Below, in pieces: positions 56,201 to 64,000 of a DNA stretch of 64,000 nucleotides. The notes under the pieces were generated by a model. That model did not search any database. It worked only from the letters and a program-made list of their open reading frames with translations, and was not told where the DNA came from. Source of the stretch: Bugula neritina (taxonomy: Eukaryota > Bryozoa > Gymnolaemata > Cheilostomatida > Bugulidae). Location of the stretch: NCBI GenBank assembly GCA_964035545.1, contig OZ037768.1, forward strand, positions 3,273,501 to 3,337,500. The letters run 5' to 3'. Numbering within the stretch: the stretch's first letter is position 1; each line of letters opens with the position of its first letter. The position numbers and the translations under genes were made by a program.

Positions 56201-56404
56201 GAGTCTCAGTCTGATCTTGTTTTTAGTCTTTTAAACCAAAAATTATACTATTTAACGTTTTCCCCACTTAACAATAGCTTAGGTAACCATATAAATGATA
56301 TTCCCAAACCCAGCCAACACATATAAACTTTACTACAACAATAACAGTTTAAACAAAAACTTACACTTGAAGGGTTTAGGATTTTGCTGTTTTCTTCTGG
56401 ACAT
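43167..56404 (-). CDS. ZFPM: Friend-of-GATA zinc-finger cofactor (ZFPM/FOG, u-shaped family)
   Basis: Nuclear cofactor that binds GATA-factor N-fingers through C2HC fingers and recruits NuRD and CtBP (family knowledge). Exons 5'->3': 56365-56404, 54655-54951, 54155-54276, 53108-53228, 50081-50257, 49399-49527, 48451-48621, 47991-48199, 45789-45995, 44591-44871, 43167-44202; phases agree, 929 residues (human FOG1 is about 1005). Seen in order: an N-terminal MSRRKQQNPKPFK, the NuRD-binding FOG repression motif; a Pro/Ser-rich acidic segment; a degenerate PR/SET-like domain over exons 2-5 (CGWLKYLGAPSD, LWVEVIKDL); eight zinc fingers, including four clear C2HC ones ending H-x4-C; an Ala/Met-rich segment; and the CtBP motif PLDLS. 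The exon-3 acceptor was chosen at 54276/54277 and the exon-4 acceptor at 53228/53229 because only these keep the frame; both are less certain than the rest. Vertebrates have two paralogues, so orthology to ZFPM1 or ZFPM2 is not assigned. Confidence 0.92.
44591..44871 (-). other. CtBP-binding motif exon of the ZFPM homologue
   Basis: Encodes EDTPLDLSVKVEE; PxDLS is the CtBP-recruiting motif, which vertebrate FOGs also carry. The rest is Ser/Pro-rich with a basic patch (NKRKSD) that may be a nuclear localisation signal. Donor AG|GTACAC, acceptor tgtttcag. Confidence 0.85.
45255..45560. repeat. GTATAGTATA pentamer/decamer array in a ZFPM intron
   Basis: About 300 bases of variants of TATAG (gtatagtata, gtgtagtata, gtacagtata, attgtagtata). 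The Tyr/Thr/Ile/Leu-rich minus-strand ORFs across it are artefacts. Confidence 0.93.
47991..49527 (-). other. N-terminal zinc-finger exons of the ZFPM homologue
   Basis: One finger per exon. 49399-49527: C-SM-CGISFRNPNTLLAHKKHYC (C2HC). 48451-48621: C-LI-CKYMSLTKADITSHIREKH (C2H2). 47991-48199: C-EE-CDIHFKKSESYQAHKLHYC (C2HC). The AHKxHYC ending is the FOG-type C2HC signature. Confidence 0.88.
49798..50000. repeat. Diverged 28-30 base tandem repeat in a ZFPM intron
   Basis: About seven or eight units of the form ttaacttactctttaacatcatcac. On the gene strand several units contain GTAAGT or GTGAGT. Confidence 0.75.
50081..54276 (-). other. PR/SET-like domain exons of the ZFPM homologue
   Basis: Exons 54155-54276, 53108-53228 and 50081-50257, with the end of 54655-54951. 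Translation shows a PR-domain-like run: ELMLGIPEDAPL, YKVLSAKHITAGAG, FFQLEASINCGWLKYLGAPS, EPNLRISYDGTKLWVEVIKD, LTEDAELVAVF. PR domains typically contain a W-x-x-y-v...A segment and an EELLV-like end, both recognisable here. It is probably not a methyltransferase, as in other FOG proteins. Confidence 0.6.
50560..50695. repeat. Short diverged tandem repeat (agtagatataatatagatgaac)
   Basis: About five imperfect units of roughly 25-30 bases in the intron between ZFPM exons 4 and 5. Confidence 0.7.
56365..56404 (-). other. FOG repression motif exon (first coding exon of the ZFPM homologue)
   Basis: Encodes MSRRKQQNPKPFK, nearly the same as the N-terminus remembered for vertebrate FOG1/FOG2, which binds RBBP4/7 of NuRD. 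The donor must be AAG-T|GTAAGT (after 56365), since the alternative AA|GTGTAA brings a stop into the next exon. A strong acceptor (ttaacttcttacag) ends 49 bases upstream of ATG. Confidence 0.85.
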
Positions 56405-59400
56405 GATTCTTGAATTATTCCAAAAGCATTCACATGGCTAACTTAGAAACAACCTGTAAGAAGTTAATATAGTCACAGTATTTACATGGATATTTAGGTT
56501 AGAAAAGTGTCAAGCCACAAATATATGGTTAATGCCATTAGTGGCTACAAGAAAGCACAAATATTGTGTTTACATTCATGATTGTAAATGGGTCAAAAAG
56601 GAGCAACAGATTTGTACATAAAAACATAGTATTGATCATTCAAAAACAACACACAGAGACTTTTGAAAATTATTTTTAATACAAATTACAGACAAATGCT
56701 GTATTACACTATAGTGACACAAACATTTGTAAGTTTCGTTACCGCCATACACATACAGGTGGAAGAAAAGCGTAAGATTAAAAGTGAACCTGACTAACAC
56801 AAATCTACAATTCATTTCATGTTTTCTGTGAGCTTGGGATATTCTAAGTCTATAAGGCATAGACTGGCTTAGGCTATAACGCACCAAATATGCTATAACA
56901 CATTGTGTAGCATTACTCAAGTTACTAATGATTTAAAGCTTAATATTTCATAAATATTATTATTAGAATAGGTATATAGAATATTGAATTCGATAGCTAC
57001 TCCAATAGTAGTTGTTACTAACATAATAAAGTGCTAGTCAGTTTGATTCATATTTAGTTTAAATTTGGAAAGAGCAGGACATTGGTGACTACTTAATGTG
57101 ACTATTACTAGAAGTATTGAACTTCAGCTATAGCAGTAGAGTTAGGTGAGTAAATTAAACTACAATTTTGAATTGCAAAATACTATAGGCATAAGTATGT
57201 AAACCAAGAAAAGCAAGATACCGTAACTGTAAGTAATTACCAGTGGCAGTAACCATGGCTTACCTTTGCAGCTTATCAGTTTTTAGACTTTTGGCTTTGC
57301 TTTGTCTTTCCTCTGACTTTTCAGTCTTTGCTTTACCTTAGGCTAAGCCACCAATCCTAAGGCCAATGTGAATATCTAATAACATTAAAATTATAACTTC
57401 CTTTTTGTAGTGTTGAATTTTGAATATCAATATCAATATGAATAATTAATTCTATAATAATAATATTTTCTTTCGCAATAACATTAAATATTCCCAAATT
57501 TTGAAATAACAGCAACACAAATAAACCTCACGCAATTCGTAGGTGGTAGGAAGAGCTGTAAGTGCTAGATTGATTGAAATACTAGCTAACAAGGATTTTA
57601 CCATCAGACTTGGTATTGCTAAGCTTACTTTCTAATAAACATCAGCAATTCAAACAGCACGTGCTGGATATCATTTCTCTATTTAATTGGTAAACAAACC
57701 AGGAGTTCGATGGCTCAAAAATGTTTTGATTGGGTATTTTATAAAAGACGCGCAATGATTTGCCAAAAGAATTTTACTAACAACGCTGAGCTATGATTGA
57801 CTAGACACAAGTTACATACGCCAATTATATCGGACGGAAATATCTTGAAATCAGTAGAACCGCGTCAAATTAACTATTTCAGTTTTACTCCTAACTCTTA
57901 GTATCATAAGTGAATAATGCTAAGACCAAAGATTATACATACTATTTAGTATTTATGGTCGTTAGTACTACTCCTTGGTATTCATGAGGGAAAACCAATA
58001 AGCTATTAGCTACTTTTTATGAATGAATGAGAGCACAACTTACGAAATCATGCTAAAATTGAATCTAAACAAAATTAACTCTTTAAAAAACAAGTTGTCG
58101 TAACTTGACACTTTACTGTTGTTACTCATACTGCATCTTTTACCTTTTGACGTTTATTTTCTTTGTTTTATCCTGGTAGACATACTCATAGTAAAAATAC
58201 TGATACCAACAGTCATAGACTCATAGTGAAAGACAAATATTAATAGCGATACTCAAATTTACCACTAACGGTAACCTGTAAATGTAAGTGTAACAATAAC
58301 TCCAAAGTCTGTTACTATCGGTATTGCGCTTGCATCAATTTAATCTAGAGTTGAAGTTAAACTTAGAGTTGATGACGAAAAAACTGTAAGATAAGCCAAA
58401 GGCTAAAGTAAGAGTAAGGTTAAGTATAAGTTGTAGCTACAGTATACTTATACTTATAGTTGTACTTAGTTGAATGTTAATATTTATAGAATTAAATGAT
58501 ATTATTTATTATAATTAAATTTAATTGCTCGAAGTTAATAATAAAATTAAAAGCACAAGTTTCTTCGCTTGAACTTGACTTTGAGTCTAGAAGTTAACCA
58601 AAGATAATTATTCTGTACTACGTCAACAACTACTGCTATTAATATTAGTATTACTGTTAGGCTTAGCATAAGTAATAATATAAATATAATTATCATTAGC
58701 AAATTAAATTTAAATATTACTATCAGTATCACTATGCCCTATGGACTAGAAATACTTTTGCCATGCTTAAACCTCAACTAAAAGTTAATGTCATTGCTGA
58801 TAACTGCAATCAGTATCAATGTTAGTATTAATATACTTTTAATCTATCACATTATGGTGAATTAGATCATCTAATGCTATACATTTATTTTTAGAACATG
58901 AAATTTAATTAAATGTGAAATAGGTAATCGCAGTAGAACTACTACTAGACCTCGTGCCATCATGATCATCACCATATATAATAATTGTATGTGATTATTA
59001 TATTTCCATCACTATAATTATATTTTGCAATTAATCAATAAATCGATTAATTTATAGTTGTTAGTATTGGTATGTTTATTTTGTCATAATTATAACATGA
59101 AATTAAGCACCTGAATCTGGACATCGTAGTTATGTCCTCGTTGCTACAGTCGCATGACTTAACTCCATGCTTCGCTGCCCTGAGTTTAACATTGTTGGAA
59201 AGTTTTTCCTTCACTGTAATTTTCTTTGCATTGGAATTTTATCAATGCTAATAACAGGATTGAAAACCTAGTCCCTGCTTCAAAACAACGTACAATACTA
59301 CTATGTTTTACCTTCTCTAAACACGATTTACACAGAGAAAGGATAATTTCTAATTTCTTGTGCCCTGCTTCCGTTTTTTTCTCATTATTTTCTTATCTCA

Positions 59401-62400
59401 AATTTCATATTTTTGCCTTGGTGACTTGGGCGTTTGTGCAAGATGATTTCGAAAACTGCTTAGAGGCATTTTCCGAAACTGGTGAAATTGTAGAACCTAT
59501 CATTCATGGTTTTACTTATAGTTGTTGATGGAAAACTAAAATTAAATTGATGGAATCAAAATGAAAAATGATGACAATTGTTGTGTTGAATTATTACTCA
59601 ATCACTAATAGTAATACTAATAGTAATACTAACAGTAATTTGATTTTACAAGCATGATCATGATGATAATATTTTAGTAAACGTAATTTATTAATTATAA
59701 TAATATTAAATTTAATTTATAATTATGGTATTGAAAATGAAGTTAAAGCTCAAAGTTAGTATCAATATAAATATAAGTGTAACAGTCATGAACTAATATT
59801 AATAACGGCAGCTTTAAGTTTAAAGCTATACTAATAGTAATAGTAATACTATTAGTATTAGTAATTGAGTATTAGTAATACTTAGTATTTATTGTATTAG
59901 TATTAGTAATGCTATTTGATATTAATAAATATAATAATATTAATTTTGAAGCTGCCTGTAGTACCCGCCCTGTAGGTGTAAGGCTGAGGGTATGCCACTT
60001 AGGGTAAGAGTAACTCTTACAGTAACCTTTCGTTCAACTTCAGTATGATGATAGTTATTATTATAATATTAATTATATTAATATTCATTTTAACTAACTC
60101 ATGCATTAGAACAATTAGTATAAGTATTAGTATTACTAATAGACTATAGAATAGTGCTAATGCTGAAAATAATTTCATTTTCAAACATGAAAATCAATAT
60201 GAATTCATGAAAGGTTTGTTTGCATCAGTGTACAGTTTGCTCAAAATCAATTTACTATTATTAATTATAATGAAATAGATTTATTATTTTTCATCATTGT
60301 AACTTTCAGTTTTACATTCAGAATCAATATAAATATGCATACCAATATGATTATGAAATTAATACTATTAATAGTTTCAAGCTTAAAGTAAAGACGGAAA
60401 ATAAAGTTGGAAATAAATGTGCATGCAGTACCCACATCCAGAAGAACATTGTCACTTGTAATTGTAATTGATTTATATTCATATGGAAGTTCTAATTTTC
60501 TGCTAAGGTTATTGTCGGTATTGATTGATGTTGATTGATATACCAAAAATTATAGTGATGGTCCTAGATTTATATTTACACTGAATACAAACAAAAGTTG
60601 TAGTGATTTTGTCAGTAAAACTTTTATTTTATACTGGTCTGATTTATTTTCAGTCATTTATCACAGTTTATTTAGCTGAAACAATGCAAAATAACTTTTT
60701 GAGCATTATCGAATGCACATATTCATTAAAATTTACAAGGCAGTATGGGTACACAAAATCTGAAAGTTTGATGCAGTACAAATTTGAAATCTCTGCAGAC
60801 ACTATTGAATAAAGCATATTTATTGTAATTAGCCTTTTCACCGTGTTATATTGGATTTAATTAAAATTTGTAATTACATATTTTAGTTTACAACTTTATA
60901 GTCTCAATAGTTAACTAGATACTGCTGGCTGAGTGTACTTAATTAAATCCTATGCAAGTTGAAGCTAGTAATTAAAATTTCATGCAGTATATAATATTCA
61001 AGAATATTCATCATCTGAACTGCTTTAATAGATTTCCAACATCTGACAATAGCTAAATTAGAATTATAAACTGAAGTTTTTACTGAAAGAAGTTAGATGA
61101 AAACTACAAGCAGCCAGGAATTTAAGCTTATTTTGTTATAAAACATGCGTGCTATGTTAGATTTTTTTGCTAAAAAAATTATTGCTTAAAATAAACAATT
61201 ACGCACTGTTCCAAATCTAAAAGAGTTAAACTCTCATTAGCAATTTCTAGTGATGATGGTTTTGGTATGTTAACTCTAACTTGTGTATCAAGCAAGTGTC
61301 TAGAATCATTTTGCTCGCTTTAGAAATTGGCACTAATGATAATGAGGTTTAAAAATTAATCCAAACATGAAGACGCATCTCAAAAATTTGACAACTTTTC
61401 ACTTTGCATAATATATGTTATTAAACATCAGGCCGTTGTTCATTCAAACATACTGTTCTAACTGTTAAACAATATACAAGTGTAATTTTTGTGTGCATGG
61501 TATTTGTAATATAAAAGGAATGAGAGTTGGTTATTGCTGGCTGTAAGATTAGAAGTTGTTGAAGTAGCTCTGTATAATTTTGTTATACATTAATATTATG
61601 TAGGCATTACTCACCGGCTAGTCAGGTTCTAAGTTAGCACATACGGGTTATCTGCATTCTGGGCTGATTATAACTATAATAATTAATAGATATATGTCTA
61701 TTGTTAAGTTGTACAACTTCTAGTATCTGATCATATACACATGATGCAATAGAACATTACTATATGCTTAAACAACTTATTTTTACCGATTTTGCAAGTT
61801 AGAAAATAACCAGGCTTTTTAATTGCTAATAATGTAGGCAATTCTTTTCAATTTTGGTGTTAACACTACAATTGAAGTTTGAACATTTTAATAATGTAGA
61901 TTCTTAGCAATGTGAAATAAAAGCTACCTACTTTTTCTACATATAATCTTAATCATTTGATGTTTTTGGTTTAGTAAAGTTTGCTAAGCTAACAGATGCC
62001 TTTGAAGTTCAGGATTTTTATTTTTCTTAGTCTAAACTCAGAGGCTAGACCTTTCTTAGAGGCTGCACGCAGTGTTATGACGGTTGATAAATTTGTAGTT
62101 GTCTGTATTGTTGACTTGAAGCAAAACTCACAACTATGACAAGCTTGGTAAATTAATTTTTTTGCCATCATTGAATATTTTTCATGATTATATTGTAACG
62201 CTAAAAATCAACTATGAGGCAATACTGTATAGTATGTCATCCAACTTTTTTTGTCGATCTCTGTACTTTTTATTGTAGATTAAATATCAATTAGAAATTC
62301 AGCTGAGGTTAATATTAAATACAGTACTCTTAGTTAGCTGTTAAACTCTTCAACTTGAGAATTATGTAGTTTATAATGTAGTGTTCAGATAGCTGTAAAA

Positions 62401-63145
62401 GTTAATGAGTGATGTTTTGTGTGCGTAAACAGTCTCAATATAATGAGAGCTTCTTGAAAATCATATCAATATCAATAGATATTGATAAGTAGGAGCAATT
62501 TCTAGCTGTTAGCTTTAGATTTTAAGAAAAATATGACTCTGTGTATATATAAATTTCCCTTTATTATCCATTGTGTTTACAATAAAAAAGGTTTAAATAG
62601 TTGAAAGTTTCAATTAACTTATTCAATAGTGAAGTTGAATAACAGGTGCTATTTCCCATTAGAATATTCTATTGTGTATTGTGAAAGCCTTTTGATCAGA
62701 TGCATTGTGAAATGAGACACCTTATTGAAGCTCAATTGCTAAAACCTTCCATATGACTTGATGTCTTTCTTACAGAAAGTATTATTGGTTTGTCTTGTTG
62801 CTAATCAATAAATGTTTTTACTGAACATTGTTTGCCTCAAGCATGCATGATATATGAAAAGACCTTTTGTTAAGTCTTGCATTATTCATTCACTCGATCA
62901 AGCTATGTTGTGTTATAAGAGTAGTTGAATAATGTAACGTTAGTGAAGAGGGTGTCAAGATAGACTGATGGTTGACAGTTTTACAAACATGCTCGGTTAC
63001 AGGTTAATACTTATATTATTCTGTTTAGGTCAACAATAAATAATAGCTGTAGTATCATGCATAGAGTAGCCTAGTGGCTAGTACTAGCATAGGTATCTTA
63101 GCTGTATAATTGTATATTCTATTCATGTTATCACTTCATATTTAG
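56405..63145. other. Long divergent intergenic region between the ZFPM homologue and the downstream zinc-finger gene
   Basis: About 6.7 kb without a recognisable exon. The ORFs here (for example 59226-59528 and 60603-60812) show no domain, signal or conserved character. The region holds mosaic simple-sequence blocks at about 58090-58900 and 59580-60130, and very AT-rich DNA. Regulatory sequence for two transcription-factor-type genes would be expected here, and 5' exons may be hidden. Confidence 0.45.
59580..60130. repeat. AGTAATACTAATAGTAAT mosaic block
   Basis: Two clusters (59605-59640 and 59828-59930) of TAGTAATACTAATAG-type words in both orientations, with a further copy near 60117-60140. 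Confidence 0.65.
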
Positions 63146-64000
63146 GTCGAACTTTGCACTGGGGCCATACTTCTTTGACTATAGATGTCAACAAGCATCC
63201 ATGCTACCCAATCCAAGCTTGCAACAGAATGCTGTTTACAGTAGAAATGTGCTCTTACGGTGTTGTGGGTGTAGTTATACAACGCAATGGCATCACCGGC
63301 TGCTTGCTCACTTGGCCAACTGTAAACACGTACAGATGATAAAATCTTCCAAGGAGCAGTTTCTTGCCATACGTCCTACAGCTCAAAGGCCTATATACTT
63401 GCCCACACCCATTCCTCCAAACCTCACTCCTTCATACCATGCTGCAGTGTCACATAGTTTAAACCGGTTATCTTCACAATCTAACCAGAGCCAGGCGAAA
63501 AATTTAAAAGACATTCTTACTTCTTCTGCTAATCCATCTATTGCGCCTGTTGGACTCGATCGTAAACGTTCTATTAGTTCTATAACTTTGCCTAGTAAAA
63601 GTAGTAACTTGCCTAGTCAAGGTAACAGCATTCCCACTCAAGGCAGTAACTTGCCTACTCAAAGTAGTCATGATGTTTGTCCGGTGTCAATAGGAAAGGC
63701 AGGCCAGAAAACTGAAACTAATAAATTTATACCTACGACTGTGGTCTCAGCGGATGAGTCTCCAGTAGATTTGTCTTTAAACTCGGCAGCTAAAAATAAC
63801 ACCAACCACAAATCTTTTCTTGTACCCAAGTCTATATCTTCATATTCAGTCCCAGCTTCTCTGCCTAAACCAACCAATCCAGCACCGACACAGCAGCCAA
63901 CCAATTTACCTGTTCTAATCTGTGGTTACTGCCAATTCCAAACTACTTCTCCTCAACAGATTCAAGTACATTTGATGCAATGTCACTCTTCAGTGACTAG
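63146..64000 (+). CDS. Zinc-finger protein exon with PxDLS motif, unidentified, runs off the window
   Basis: An open frame of 285 codons from an acceptor (ttcatatttag, ending 63145) to the end of the window. The frame is open upstream only to a stop at 63099. Seen: a C2HC finger (CGCSYTTQWHHRLLAHLANC), a long Ser/Pro/Gln/Asn-rich segment with a short S-N-L-P-[ST]-Q-[GS] repeat (63594-63668), SPVDLSL (a PxDLS-type CtBP-binding motif), and the start of another finger (CGYCQFQTTSPQQIQVHLMQCH). Together these suggest a transcriptional regulator or corepressor-recruiting protein. I do not recognise the family. It could also begin at the ATG at 63201 if this is a first coding exon. Upstream exons, if any, would lie in 56.5-63.1 kb, but I could not identify them. 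Confidence 0.72.

Noticed and set aside
59226-60812. ORFs of 100 and 69 residues as possible first exons of the downstream zinc-finger gene
   Set aside because: No zinc finger, no convincing donor, AT-driven amino-acid composition.

Overview
This is a window of an animal nuclear genome. It is AT-rich, its genes are split into many short exons by GT-AG introns, and simple repeats are abundant. The gene set is bilaterian: a motile-cilium protein, a nucleoporin, an ER chaperone, mitochondrial N-acetylglutamate synthase and a Friend-of-GATA cofactor. Exon-dense genes, small intergenic gaps and divergence from vertebrate sequences suggest an invertebrate, plausibly a lophotrochozoan. I cannot resolve the phylum from this sequence alone. 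There is no bacterial or viral gene organisation.

Layout: (1) 1-14603, minus strand: CFAP65, about 31 exons, with its 3' end beyond the window. (2) 16424-21951, plus: NAGS, 12 exons, head-to-head with CFAP65. (3) 23424-26493, minus: DNAJB11/ERdj3, 8 exons. (4) 28322-28558, plus: a 78-residue secreted six-cysteine peptide of unknown identity, with a likely 5'UTR exon ending at 27539. (5) 31124-38362, plus: NUP93, 16 exons, tail-to-tail with (6) 38889-42015, minus: ARL2BP/BART, 7 exons. (7) 43167-56404, minus: a Friend-of-GATA (ZFPM) homologue, 11 exons. (8) 63146-64000 and beyond, plus: an exon of an unrecognised zinc-finger protein that, like the FOG homologue, carries a CtBP-type PxDLS motif. 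For the five complete multi-exon genes and the CFAP65 part, my joined exon lengths sum to a multiple of three, which supports the exon models.

The genes do not form a functional pathway. CFAP65 and ARL2BP both relate to cilia, but they are far apart. The FOG homologue and the adjacent zinc-finger gene are divergently arranged and could be a regulatory pair.

Most of the unexplained structure is non-coding. Several tandem arrays start at or very near 5' splice sites. A dispersed family of GTTACT/AGTATT/AAGTTT mosaic blocks lies close to nearly every gene start. Every start codon in the window is closely preceded by a possible 3' splice acceptor, which fits either 5'UTR introns or trans-splicing. 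The NAGS acetyl-CoA loop also looks non-canonical.
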